DNA of 64,000 nt. It comes from Microscilla marina ATCC 23134. GTDB lineage: Bacteria > Bacteroidota > Bacteroidia > Cytophagales > Microscillaceae. The translations under genes were made by a program, and so were the position numbers. Below, piece by piece: positions 35,157 through 43,500 of this stretch; within the stretch, counting starts at the first letter, position 1, and every line of letters starts with the position of its first letter. Where the stretch lies: the NCBI RefSeq assembly GCF_000169175.1, contig NZ_AAWS01000033.1:37273-101272 (forward strand). The letters run 5' to 3'. The notes under the pieces are model-generated. The model worked only from the letters and a program-made list of their open reading frames with translations, was not told where the DNA came from and searched no databases.

Positions 35157-35678
35157 GGTGTTTGTGAAGTTTAAAGGTTAGACAATAAGAATAATGCATA
35201 GGAGTTTGGTTGTACATTTCTGCAGCAGTTGCCTGCTTTTACCGCCTTCCTTTAGTTTATTGAAGAATTGTAAAATTGTGTACTTCGTTTGGTTAGAAAC
35301 TCTACAAACACAATAGATTGGTTATCAAGTGTTTGACTAATTACTGTACTTGAACATTATCCATTGGTTGATAGTTGCCTGCAACCTAAACGGTGATCAA
35401 CACCTCGCGCATTACTTTGGCGGGCTATGGCAATATACACAATTAAATATTACGTTCATGTTAAATATCGTCTGTTTTGGTTACAATTAATACAAGCGCT
35501 GATATACTACATAAACCTAATAAAATAAGGTGTTACATGGGCGTTTTATTAAAAGTTTAACCATTTCATACACAGTGCTTTAGGATAGCGCTTATAAATT
35601 AAACGACGAAAATTATCGCATAGTTTAAACTTTTGAGATAAATTGTTGTCTAAGTGCCGAACCACCGTTCGCGCCTCT
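35157..35678. other. Divergent promoter region upstream of ECF sigma operon
   Basis: About 520 bp of AT-rich DNA with no gene recognised. It separates divergent genes and presumably holds the sigma-operon promoter. Confidence 0.4.
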
Positions 35679-36251
35679 ATGAAAGCAACAAGCAATATAA
35701 ATGCAGAATACTTGAAAGATCAAGAGATAGTAGAAAAATTTAAGCAGCCTGAGTCTAAAAACTATGCGTTCAATATGTTGGTAAGAACTTACCAGGAGCG
35801 CATTTACTGGCATATTCGCAAAATGGTGATTGACCACGAAGACGCAAATGACCTTACCCAGGAAGTGTTTGTAAAAGTTTGGAAAAACCTACATAAATTT
35901 CAGGGAAAGTCGCAATTATACACCTGGATCTATAAGATAGCCACCAACGAGTGTTTGAATTTTTTGACTAAAAAACGTAAAAAGTTTTTTGTGCCTATAG
36001 TAGATGTAAAGAGCGAATTGCTCAGCAAGCTCGAAAGCAGCGAACACGTCAGCGGTGACGAAATTCAGCTTAAACTGCAAAAGGCATTGCTAACCTTGCC
36101 CGACAAGCAACGCCTGGTATTTAATATGAAATATTTTGATGAGATGAAATACGACGATATTTCGGAAGTGGTGGGCACTAGTGTGGGTGCTTTGAAAGCG
36201 TCTTACCATTTGGCAGTAAAGAAGATAGAAAAGTTTTTGAAAGAAGATTAA
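35679..36251 (+). CDS. ECF-type RNA polymerase sigma factor
   Basis: The start is the ATG at 35679 (MKATSNINAEYLKDQEIVEK), giving 190 residues. Region 2 is visible in FNMLVRTYQERIYWHIRKM, DANDLTQEVFVKVWKNLHKF and LYTWIYKIATNECLNFL. Region 4 is visible in LPDKQRLVFNMKYFDEMKY, followed by DDISEVVGTSVGALKASYHL. It directs RNA polymerase to envelope- or stress-type promoters, as ECF factors do. It is first in a likely three-gene operon with an anti-sigma-like membrane protein and a CpxP-like protein. Confidence 0.93.
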   Translation: MKATSNINAEYLKDQEIVEKFKQPESKNYAFNMLVRTYQERIYWHIRKMVIDHEDANDLTQEVFVKVWKNLHKFQGKSQLYTWIYKIATNECLNFLTKKRKKFFVPIVDVKSELLSKLESSEHVSGDEIQLKLQKALLTLPDKQRLVFNMKYFDEMKYDDISEVVGTSVGALKASYHLAVKKIEKFLKED

Positions 36252-36313
36252 ACCTTTCACACGTCTGCATGTCTATTAAAAACAGTATCACAAGTTGAAC
36301 AAGGGAAAAGCAA

Positions 36314-37294
36314 ATGTCTAAGGGTTTGAACATAAACGATATACCAAAAGAGAATATCTTTACTACACCGCCTCATTATTTTGAGCAGTTGCCTCTACGC
36401 ATACAGCAAAAAATAGGGCTTGCCGAAGGTATAAAACTACATGACATTCCTCATCACCAGGTTTTTACTGTGCCTCCTCATTATTTCAAAGCACTACCCC
36501 AATACATTGAGCAACAAATTGCTTTGCGTGAAGGATTGAGTCTGGCTAAAATTTCCCCCCACCTGGTGTTTACAACTCCTGCACTTTATTTTGAAGAACT
36601 GACCGAAAGCATCGAGCAAAAAATACAATTGCTGGAAGCCCAATCGAATGCTTTATTGCCTAAAAATACCGCCTTTAGTACTCCAGAAGGCTACTTTGAT
36701 GATTTGGCGGCACAAATCCAACACCGGGTAACCAGCCAAAAAACAAGTGGCTTGTCAAGGTTTTGGTTTACAGTAAGCGAACTTTTACAGACAAAGGCTT
36801 TGCGTTATGTCGGGGCATTGATGGGGGTATTGTTGATGGCGTTTGTAGGAGTGTGGATGTTTGATCAAACCAACCAAGCATTACCTACTGCCCAGCGTAG
36901 CAACGGCCAGGCGTTGGATAGCTACAGCCTTGCAGCAAACAAAGTGGTGAAAAAAATACCGATAGATGAGATAAAAACAACAAATAGCCTTAATATTGAC
37001 CCAAAAAATACCATTGCTCAAAACAGACGGGTAACTACTCTACCTGCTCAAGTAAAACCTGTATCTGTGGTGGCTGACCTAAACAGCCTTTCGGCAAAAG
37101 ATGTGTCAGCATTTTTGGCAGAGGTAAGCCCTACCGATCTTGAAGTGTTGGCGGAGCCTGTGACCGAAAATAAAGAGGCAGAAGTAGAAACTTTTTTGCT
37201 GAATGCCTTGGAGAGCAATAAAGAATTATTATTTGAACAATTGAAAGACGTAGACCTTAAGGCGATTCAGAAAAATACCGACCTTCGCAAATAG
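36314..37294 (+). CDS. Anti-sigma-like membrane protein with four N-terminal YF repeats
   Basis: The 326-residue protein starts at an ATG at 36314, 62 bp after the sigma gene. Its N-terminal 145 residues hold four copies of a motif: IFTTPPHYFEQLPLRIQQKI, VFTVPPHYFKALPQYIEQQI, VFTTPALYFEELTESIEQKI and AFSTPEGYFDDLAAQIQHRV. The pattern is (I/V/A)F(T/S)(T/V)P..YF..L...I...(I/V), with a spacing near 40 residues. A membrane helix follows at about 158-182 (ALMGVLLMAFVGVWMF), then a periplasmic tail. Cytoplasmic repeats plus one helix next to an ECF gene indicate an anti-sigma factor. Bacteroidota anti-sigma proteins often carry one such P..YF..L segment; four in series is unusual. Confidence 0.8.
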   Translation: MSKGLNINDIPKENIFTTPPHYFEQLPLRIQQKIGLAEGIKLHDIPHHQVFTVPPHYFKALPQYIEQQIALREGLSLAKISPHLVFTTPALYFEELTESIEQKIQLLEAQSNALLPKNTAFSTPEGYFDDLAAQIQHRVTSQKTSGLSRFWFTVSELLQTKALRYVGALMGVLLMAFVGVWMFDQTNQALPTAQRSNGQALDSYSLAANKVVKKIPIDEIKTTNSLNIDPKNTIAQNRRVTTLPAQVKPVSVVADLNSLSAKDVSAFLAEVSPTDLEVLAEPVTENKEAEVETFLLNALESNKELLFEQLKDVDLKAIQKNTDLRK

Positions 37295-37316
37295 GTTAAC
37301 CAGAAAAATAACCATC

Positions 37317-37799
37317 ATGAAATCATACCTTTTTTTGTTTTTGTGGGTGATAGGGGGCAGTATTCAGGCACTTGCCCAAAGCACCAACATTAACCCTAAC
37401 CCCAACAGCGCCAAGATGAAACGCATTGAGCAAATGCGTAATAAATTTATAAAAGAGCGTTTGAACCTAACTCCTGAACAGGAAGGGAAGTTTTGGCCGA
37501 TTTATAATAAGTATGACGCCAAGAAACGAGAGATTAAGCAGCAAAAAAGAAAGCTACGTCGCCGGAGGGCTTTGTTGACTGCCTCTGATGAACAGTTGGT
37601 GCAAAAACTGAAAGAATTTATGGCATTGAAACAGTCAGAAGTAGACCTCGAAAAAGCCTATTTGGATAAATTTTTGGCAGTACTCAATGCACGTCAGGTA
37701 ACTGAACTTTACCGTGCTGAAGACGAGTTTATAAGAAAGTTACTCAGGCAATTACGGCGTGAACGGCGCAATAAACGCCGAAACGGTGGGGGAGAGTAG
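37317..37799 (+). CDS. Periplasmic CpxP/Spy-like protein
   Basis: The 160-residue product starts at an ATG at 37317, 22 bp after the anti-sigma-like gene, with a signal peptide ending near residue 21 (QALAQS). It contains the LTPEQEGKFWPIYNKYDAKK motif, then long charged helices and an Arg-rich C-terminus (RQLRRERRNKRRNGGGE). CpxP/Spy proteins are periplasmic chaperone or sensor helpers. As the third gene in the ECF operon it may sense or relieve envelope stress. Confidence 0.82.
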   Translation: MKSYLFLFLWVIGGSIQALAQSTNINPNPNSAKMKRIEQMRNKFIKERLNLTPEQEGKFWPIYNKYDAKKREIKQQKRKLRRRRALLTASDEQLVQKLKEFMALKQSEVDLEKAYLDKFLAVLNARQVTELYRAEDEFIRKLLRQLRRERRNKRRNGGGE

Positions 37800-37895
37800 G
37801 GCTTGCTAATGAAACAAAGGTCATTTTTCTAAAAAGTAACTGCTCGACTGGGATTACCTGCCGACTGAAACAATAAAAACTTAATTGATAATAAG

Positions 37896-37976
37896 AAGTC
37901 TCCAGGCTTCTGACCATTTGGCAACTATACAGGCTTCGTTTATATATGTGCCCTGGCAGAAAAAGCTTGGAGACTT
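37896..37976 (+). other. Long stem-loop downstream of ECF operon
   Basis: AAGTCTCCAGGCTT (37896-37909) pairs with AAGCTTGGAGACTT (37963-37976) over 14 bp with one G-U, enclosing a 53-nt loop and followed by TTTTG. It may be a terminator with a large loop or part of a structured RNA. Confidence 0.5.
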
Positions 37977-38022
37977 TTGTTGTTAACTAAACTTTGGAAG
38001 CTTTGACTTTCTGAAAACATCA

Positions 38023-38040
38023 CTACTACTGCAGTAGTAG
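38023..38040. promoter_or_regulatory. BlaI-type operator-like palindrome downstream of the BlaR1-like gene
   Basis: CTACTACTGCAGTAGTAG is a perfect 18-bp palindrome. Its inner 14 bp (ACTACTGCAGTAGT, 38025-38038) share the ACTAC...GTAGT frame of the three operators at 39909-40000. Confidence 0.55.
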
Positions 38041-38074
38041 GTAAGGTGAAAAAAATAAACTTCCTGTAGTTGCC

Positions 38075-39487
38075 TTAGCAATCATCTATTTTAGCACTTG
38101 GCTTTTTAGCCTTGGGTTTGGGCTGAGGTAAGAATATACTACGGGCAAATTCGTCGCGCCTGAGTTGTTCCAGCAACCTTTTTTGTCTGGCATTGTTTTG
38201 TTGTTTTACTGCTTCGCGGTATTGCTTATTGGTAGCCGTTTCACACTTGAGTACCGTTGTCTTTGCTGCCCGTTGGGTTTTCATGGCTGTTTTTATAAAG
38301 TCAAACTTTGCCACATCACCTGCTGGATGTTTTTTGCCGTCTAAATAGAACTCGCTTACTTTTCCTGCCGGATTTTTAATTACTGTTGCCCTTTGGTACA
38401 CTCCCTGAGTGAGCGTGCTTAGCTGTAGGTTATAAACAGTTTCAGTACGCTTTTGTGGAGCTTTGACCTTAACTATATTTTGCGCCTGTGACAGCGGTAT
38501 GCCTGGCAATACCAGTACCGCCAAAATACTCGCTATAGCCACTACTCCAGTAATGATTAATGGAGACTTAAGGGTACGCTTTTTTGTATTTTTCATTGGT
38601 TTATTATTTAGTATGTGATGTATTCTTTGTTTAAGGTGTTGTCTGCCTGCAGCCATTGCTACTGTCCAGCGAGGGGCTTTGGTAAGCCAACTTGCCACCT
38701 CTACCAAACATTGGGCGAGCGCTTGCTGGTTGTGGGTAATTTGTATTGCCTCGGCATCGCATATTTTCTCAGTTACTTCGTACAGCTCTTGGGTCAGCCA
38801 GCGGTTCAGGGGTTGAAAAAAGAACAGGATTTGACTCACCTGACAAACCCATAACCATACATCATCGCGTCGTTTGATATGTGCCAACTCATGCGCCAGC
38901 ATGCTTTGTTGTTGCTGATGATTTAAGTGATTGAGAGCCTTTTCGGGAATTAGAATGGTATGCCTATTGAGCACCATTGGGCTGAGGGTATTGGTGGTAA
39001 ACCTGAGATTTACTGGATGAGTAATGTGTGCCTTGGTTGCCAGTTTACCAAGCAGGGGCTCAAGCCGATGATTGGGCAAACTAAAAGAGTGCAGCCCTTG
39101 TAAAAAACGTTTTTTACGCCAGTAAAACCTTATACTTAACAAGCATACTACTAAAAGCCATCCAACAAAAACCAGTTTTTGCCAAAAAGGTAGGCTCTCT
39201 TGGGCGTTGGTGCCCTGAGAGGTAGCACAAGCAACAGTGGTGGTTGCTGAAGCCACTATTCCAGCAGGAGGGGGCGTTTGCTGTTGGACTGTTTGTGGGT
39301 ATAGTTGCACGCTACTGGTTACAATGCTTGTCACTAAGGCGACTTTGAACAATACGTCTTTGGTAGCATTGGGTAAGTTAGTGAAGACCTTCAATGCCCC
39401 CCAGAGTGCTACTATAAGACAAGTGCTATGTAAGGCGTATGTACATAACCAGCTCACTACCCAAAAAACCATATCAGATGTAACCAT
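38075..39487 (-). CDS. BlaR1/MecR1-type M56 membrane metallopeptidase
   Basis: The 470-residue protein starts at an ATG at 39487, 3 bp after the BlaI-like gene. N-terminal membrane helices at about 8-32, 40-60 and 100-122 precede the M56 peptidase domain with the zinc motif MLAHELAHIKRRDD and a downstream LYEVTEKICDAEAI. A further helix lies at about 310-333 (SPLIITGVVAIASILAVLVL). The remaining 140 residues replace the beta-lactam sensor of true BlaR1 with a short extracytoplasmic domain of unknown ligand and a Lys/Pro-rich end. It likely cleaves or triggers cleavage of the BlaI-like repressor. No beta-lactamase gene is nearby, so the signal may be unrelated to antibiotics. Confidence 0.88.
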   Translation of the reverse strand: MVTSDMVFWVVSWLCTYALHSTCLIVALWGALKVFTNLPNATKDVLFKVALVTSIVTSSVQLYPQTVQQQTPPPAGIVASATTTVACATSQGTNAQESLPFWQKLVFVGWLLVVCLLSIRFYWRKKRFLQGLHSFSLPNHRLEPLLGKLATKAHITHPVNLRFTTNTLSPMVLNRHTILIPEKALNHLNHQQQQSMLAHELAHIKRRDDVWLWVCQVSQILFFFQPLNRWLTQELYEVTEKICDAEAIQITHNQQALAQCLVEVASWLTKAPRWTVAMAAGRQHLKQRIHHILNNKPMKNTKKRTLKSPLIITGVVAIASILAVLVLPGIPLSQAQNIVKVKAPQKRTETVYNLQLSTLTQGVYQRATVIKNPAGKVSEFYLDGKKHPAGDVAKFDFIKTAMKTQRAAKTTVLKCETATNKQYREAVKQQNNARQKRLLEQLRRDEFARSIFLPQPKPKAKKPSAKIDDC

Positions 39488-39490
39488 AGG

Positions 39491-39877
39491 TTATTCTCCT
39501 TGCTTTTTTTCTGCGTTTTTAATCATTTCTTTCAATTGTTCCAACTCATTTTTATCTAGCTCGTCTTCTTGTAGCAGGTGGTTTACCAACGACGCTGACC
39601 GTCCTTTGAATAATTGTTTGACTAAACTGTGTACCATTGAAGACTTGGTTTCTTGTTCAGAAATTACCGCTTGGTATACGTATTTACGCCCTTGAGTCAC
39701 GTGAGTTACTGCCTTTTTTTTGTCTTCCAACCGTGACAACACTGTACCTATGGTTGTAATAGCCAGGTCACGTGAGCCTTTCAATGCTTCTTGAATTTCG
39801 GCAACTGTAGCCTCGCCCTTGTCCCAGAGTACCTGCATAATTGCAAGTTGAAGCTCATCTAACTTTATTTTTTTCAT
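39491..39877 (-). CDS. BlaI/MecI-family transcriptional repressor
   Basis: The start is the ATG at 39877 (MKKIKLDELQLAIMQVLWDK), making 128 residues, the normal size. The winged helix shows GEATVAEIQEAL, LAITTIGTVLSRLEDKK and YVYQAVISEQE. The C-terminal dimerisation helix region (SLVKQLFKGRSASLVNHLL) is where BlaR-type proteases cut relatives. It should repress its own operon through the TGTAGT operators upstream. It is first of two genes with the M56 peptidase. Confidence 0.92.
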   Translation of the reverse strand: MKKIKLDELQLAIMQVLWDKGEATVAEIQEALKGSRDLAITTIGTVLSRLEDKKKAVTHVTQGRKYVYQAVISEQETKSSMVHSLVKQLFKGRSASLVNHLLQEDELDKNELEQLKEMIKNAEKKQGE

Positions 39878-39908
39878 CGAATTAATGTTCCTCAAGATCA
39901 ATTTTATG

Positions 39909-39922
39909 ACTACGCTTGTAGT
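39909..39922. promoter_or_regulatory. BlaI-type operator O1
   Basis: ACTACGCTTGTAGT, matching ACTACnnnTGTAGT, lies 32 bp upstream of the repressor start, downstream of the promoter. Confidence 0.7.
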
Positions 39923-39963
39923 AGTTGGCGATAAATAAAAAACAACTATTTCACTGCTTTGCT

Positions 39964-39977
39964 ACTACTGTTGTAGT
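39964..39977. promoter_or_regulatory. BlaI-type operator O2
   Basis: ACTACTGTTGTAGT lies directly downstream of the -7 box and covers the expected transcription start. Confidence 0.75.
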
Positions 39978-39979
39978 TA

Positions 39980-40009
39980 CAAATATACTACACTTGTAGT
40001 TAATAGCAA
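39980..40009 (-). promoter_or_regulatory. Promoter of the BlaI/BlaR1-type operon
   Basis: On the minus strand TTG (40009-40007), 19 bp, then TATATTTG (39987-39980) matches the Bacteroidota consensus well. Operator O3 fills the spacer and O2 abuts the -7 box, the layout of an autorepressed promoter. Confidence 0.8.
39987..40000. promoter_or_regulatory. BlaI-type operator O3
   Basis: ACTACACTTGTAGT is a near-perfect palindrome (ACTACA-ct-TGTAGT) lying inside the promoter spacer. Confidence 0.78.
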
Positions 40010-40112
40010 GGTTTGCCCCGATAATTTTGTGTTATTTGTCCTGATATAATTGATTACCGCCTATATTTGTCAAGGTTTTTTGTATATTACTCGCATCAAA
40101 TGACACATAAAT

Positions 40113-40829
40113 ATGCCTAATAATCAACGACATAGGGGACAGCATTCTGACGATGTAAAAATTTTTAATGAAAAATGGGTAGCAATACTTCAAAAAGCAG
40201 TCAATGATTTAAGCTTTTTATTGTCTAACGGCTATGCCGAGAAATCGTCGCTCAAGCTGGTAGGCGATCGTTATAAACTCAATGCTCGTCAGCGACAAGC
40301 ACTTTTACGGGGCAGTTGTGGCGACCAAGCCTGCAGTTATCGCATTGCCCACCAACTACAGCCTGCGGCACTTCAGGGGGCAGAGGTAGTAGTAGATGGT
40401 TATAATTTGCTTATTATTACTGAGGTAGCTTTGTCAAATGGAATTATTTTGGCTTGTAAAGATAAATGTTACCGAGACATTGCCAGTATTCATGGTACTT
40501 ACAAACGGGTAGAAGAAACCGTGCCTGCTATTCAGTTGATTGGCAGCACTTTTCAGCAACTAGGAGTGAGCAAAGTACATTGGTATTTCGACTCGCCCGT
40601 GTCTAACAGTGGCAGGCTTAAGCAAATGTTGCTCGATGAAGCTACACAACAGGGTTGGGCGTGGGAGGCTGAATTGGTGTACAACCCCGACAAAGCTTTG
40701 GTAGAAACCGGAAAAATTGTGGTTTCGTCTGATGGTTGGGTCATCGACAACAGCAAACATTGGTTTAATATGATGGCGTATTTGCTAGACCAAAAACTGT
40801 TGGTAGCGAATGTAAAGGATGTTGGGTAA
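40113..40829 (+). CDS. DUF434 / DUF5616 domain protein
   Basis: The 238-residue cytoplasmic protein starts at an ATG at 40113. The N-terminal DUF434 segment is clear: LQKAVNDLSFLLSNGYAEKS and LKLVGDRYKLNARQRQALLR. The C-terminal part has VVVDGYNLLIITEVALSNG, CYRDIASIHGTYKRVEE, WYFDSPVSNSGRLKQML and VVSSDGWVID. The conserved Asp residues (VDGYN, YFDSPVSN, SSDGW) resemble a PIN/NYN-type nuclease fold, but nuclease activity is only an inference. A TATATTTG box at 40062-40069 could be its promoter. A repeat array begins about 10 bp after its stop. Confidence 0.85.
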   Translation: MPNNQRHRGQHSDDVKIFNEKWVAILQKAVNDLSFLLSNGYAEKSSLKLVGDRYKLNARQRQALLRGSCGDQACSYRIAHQLQPAALQGAEVVVDGYNLLIITEVALSNGIILACKDKCYRDIASIHGTYKRVEETVPAIQLIGSTFQQLGVSKVHWYFDSPVSNSGRLKQMLLDEATQQGWAWEAELVYNPDKALVETGKIVVSSDGWVIDNSKHWFNMMAYLLDQKLLVANVKDVG

Positions 40830-40834
40830 GCTTT

Positions 40835-41305
40835 TTAATTACGAATTGTTCAATTACGAATTACGAATGAGTAAACCGACCGGAGGGAGCTCTGCCTTGG
40901 CTAATTACGAATGGGCGCAAGCGTAGCTTTTTAATTACGAATTGTTCAATTAAGAATTGTTTAATTACGAATTACGAATGGTTCAATTACGAATGGGCGC
41001 AAGCGTAGCTTTTTAATTAAGAATGGTTCAATTACGAATGGGCGCAAGCATAGCTTTTTAATTAAGAATTGTTTAATTACGAACCGACCGCAGGGAGCTC
41101 TGCTTTAGCTAATTACGAATGGGCGCGAGGCGATGCTCAAAACTATGCTCTACGGGCTACCAACTCCGGACTAATCACTTGAATCACCGATATGCATCGG
41201 CATCTAAGGACTTGAGGCTGTAGAAGCTACCGACTCCGAACTAATCACTTGAAGCTTATTGCTTAAGGCTTGTACCTATAAGGGCTACTGACTCCGGACT
41301 AATAA
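40835..41305. repeat. Modular dispersed repeat array abutting a TPR gene
   Basis: The stretch consists of repeated ATTACGAAT and AATTGTTCAATT words, GGGCGCAAGCGTAGCTTTTTAA units (at least three), GACCGGAGGGAGCTCTGCC pieces, and three CTACxxACTCCG(G/A)ACTAAT(C/A)A pieces at 41160-41305. The last piece ends 8 bp before the start codon of the next gene. No protein is encoded. Confidence 0.8.
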
Positions 41306-41312
41306 CTAAAAT

Positions 41313-43451
41313 ATGAGATTTAAAATTGCAAAATATTGGTTTCTAATGCTGTGGTTATGGGGTGGCCTGTCACAAATAACGTTGGCGCAAAGCAACCAAA
41401 CCGATAGTTTGATTCAATTGCTAAAAAAAGCCAATCTAAACACCTACAAGGTCCGCTTACTCATTCGGTTGGCAGATGAATTTCAGCATAAATCTGTCCC
41501 CCAGTCATTACAGTACGCTAAAGAAGCCCGCAAACTTTCTGAAAAACTTAATTATAAAAAAGGCATTGGTGAAGCTCTTTATTATATGTCTATTGGTAAG
41601 TTTCACTCAAGCCAGTACACCGTTGCTCAAAACTACTTAAACAAAGCCTTGGTGCTGTACAAAAGCATTGATTATAAAAAAGGCATAGCCGATGTGCAAA
41701 AGCAATTGGGTAAAATATATGACCGCTTAGGCGATTATGAAAAAGCCCTGGAGTATCATATTAACAGTTTGAGAGCCAATGAGATTATTGCCAACAAAAA
41801 AGGTATGGCGGCTGCCTACCTCGATATTGGACGGGTGTACTTTCACCAAAGCGACTACTATAAGTCGTTGGAGTATTACCGCGAAGGGTTGGTGCTGGCA
41901 GGTGAGATAGATGATGATGATTTGCTGGCAGAAGGGTACAAAAATATGGGCATGAGTTACCAAAAAATTCAAAAATTTGTTCAGTCATTGAAATACTACC
42001 GACAGGGGCTCAAAATATACGAACGAATAGAAGACCATACTAATATAGCCAAAACCTTGTTGGGCATAGGCAATGTGTATCTTGACGCCGAGCAACCCAA
42101 CAAAGCCCTTGAGCACTTGTTGCGTGCCCGCGAGATTCAACAAAAGGAGAAAGACCGCGAAGGACTAGGCTATGCTTACCTGGGCATAGGCAAGGTATAT
42201 ACACTGGCAAAAAACTATAAGCGGGCTACCGACTATCTGGGCAATAGTCTGAGAATATTTAAAAGCATTGGTTCTAAAAAGCCTGTCAGCGAAGCATACC
42301 TGGCGCTTTCGCAGGCGTATGAAAAACAAGATAACTACAAACAAGCCCACCAAAACTATCAGTTGTATAAAACTTATAGCGATTCGTTGTTTAACGAGAC
42401 CCAATCGTTGCAAATAGCCGAAATGGAAACCCGCTTAAACCTGCGCATGCAAGAACTTAAGGTAAAGCGTTTGAGCAAAGAGCAAGAAGTAAAAGATGAA
42501 GCCATTAGGTTGCATAAAGCCGATTTGAGCAAGCAACGCACTTTGTTGGGTATTTTAATGGTAAGCTCGGTGTTGATCCTGGCGTTGGCGTTTGTACTGC
42601 TCAATAGTCGACGAAAACTGCGCAGAGGTAACCGAAAATTGCTCCAAAAAAACCGACAGATTGAGCGACAAAAGAAAGTGGTGGAGGGACAACATCGCAA
42701 AATTACCGATGGGTTGCGTTATGCCGAAACTATTCAGCTGGCAGTATTGCCCAGCGATGTGCGGCTGAATCAGTTTTTTCGTGAGCATTTTGTTATTTAT
42801 AAAGCCAAAGATATGGTTTCGGGCGATTTTTATTGGATCGAGAAACTAAACAACAAAATAGTGGTGGCAGTGGTTGACTGTACCGGGCACGGGGTAAGTG
42901 GTGCTTTTATGAGTATGATTGGCAACACCTTACTCAATGAAATTGTGCGACAAAAGCAAATTATGTCGCCCGCAACCATTTTGAGCGAATTGCATAATGG
43001 AGTAGTAGAATCGTTGCGTAAGCGAGAGTCGAACCTTGACTTGGGTATGGAAGCCTGTGTATGTGTGCTGGAAGATTCAGAGAATGCCAAACAAAAACTT
43101 ACCTTTGCTGGAGCCAAACGCCCATTGTATTACATTTATGAAGAAAAAATTACCGAAATAAGGGGAACCCGCAAGGCGGTAGGTTTTGATTTTGGTAAAA
43201 CAAGGGTGTTTAAAAACCAAGTGCAGGAGGTAGAACAGGGAGGAGTTATTTACCTGACGACTGATGGTTATGGTGACCAATCGGGTGAAAACAACAAACG
43301 GTTGGGGAGTGGGCGTTTTAAAGATTTGCTGGTGGCATATTCTAAGGAACCTTTGATAAAACAAAAAGAACACCTTGAGAAAGCCCTCCAAAAGCATCAA
43401 GGAGATAGTTTACAACGCGACGACATTACAGTGTTGGGGTTGAGGGTCTAA
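41313..43451 (+). CDS. TPR sensor with SpoIIE-type PP2C phosphatase output (second copy)
   Basis: The 712-residue protein starts at an ATG at 41313 with a signal peptide ending near residue 25 (ITLAQS). TPRs cover about 40-345, a membrane helix about 409-430 (LLGILMVSSVLILALAFVLL), a coiled coil to about 470, then the phosphatase domain. Metal-binding motifs are VSGDFYWIEK, VVDCTGHGVSGAFM, LTTDGYGDQSG and QRDDITVLGLRV. The order and motifs match the gene at 24831, so they are paralogs. Repeat sequence reaches to within 8 bp of the start, so the promoter may lie in the repeat. A SUMF1-domain gene follows after a short gap and may be co-transcribed. Confidence 0.92.
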   Translation: MRFKIAKYWFLMLWLWGGLSQITLAQSNQTDSLIQLLKKANLNTYKVRLLIRLADEFQHKSVPQSLQYAKEARKLSEKLNYKKGIGEALYYMSIGKFHSSQYTVAQNYLNKALVLYKSIDYKKGIADVQKQLGKIYDRLGDYEKALEYHINSLRANEIIANKKGMAAAYLDIGRVYFHQSDYYKSLEYYREGLVLAGEIDDDDLLAEGYKNMGMSYQKIQKFVQSLKYYRQGLKIYERIEDHTNIAKTLLGIGNVYLDAEQPNKALEHLLRAREIQQKEKDREGLGYAYLGIGKVYTLAKNYKRATDYLGNSLRIFKSIGSKKPVSEAYLALSQAYEKQDNYKQAHQNYQLYKTYSDSLFNETQSLQIAEMETRLNLRMQELKVKRLSKEQEVKDEAIRLHKADLSKQRTLLGILMVSSVLILALAFVLLNSRRKLRRGNRKLLQKNRQIERQKKVVEGQHRKITDGLRYAETIQLAVLPSDVRLNQFFREHFVIYKAKDMVSGDFYWIEKLNNKIVVAVVDCTGHGVSGAFMSMIGNTLLNEIVRQKQIMSPATILSELHNGVVESLRKRESNLDLGMEACVCVLEDSENAKQKLTFAGAKRPLYYIYEEKITEIRGTRKAVGFDFGKTRVFKNQVQEVEQGGVIYLTTDGYGDQSGENNKRLGSGRFKDLLVAYSKEPLIKQKEHLEKALQKHQGDSLQRDDITVLGLRV

Positions 43452-43500
43452 AGTAGCAGTATGTATGCCTGTGCCGTATGTAGTTTTATATAGAAGAATC

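Noticed and set aside
38075..39877. Beta-lactam resistance locus
   Set aside because: BlaI and M56 peptidase families are present, but there is no penicillin-binding sensor domain and no beta-lactamase gene.
40835..41305. Possible CRISPR array because of many short near-identical words
   Set aside because: The ATTACGAAT words have irregular spacing, no constant repeat length of 24-40 bp and no unique spacers; no cas genes nearby.
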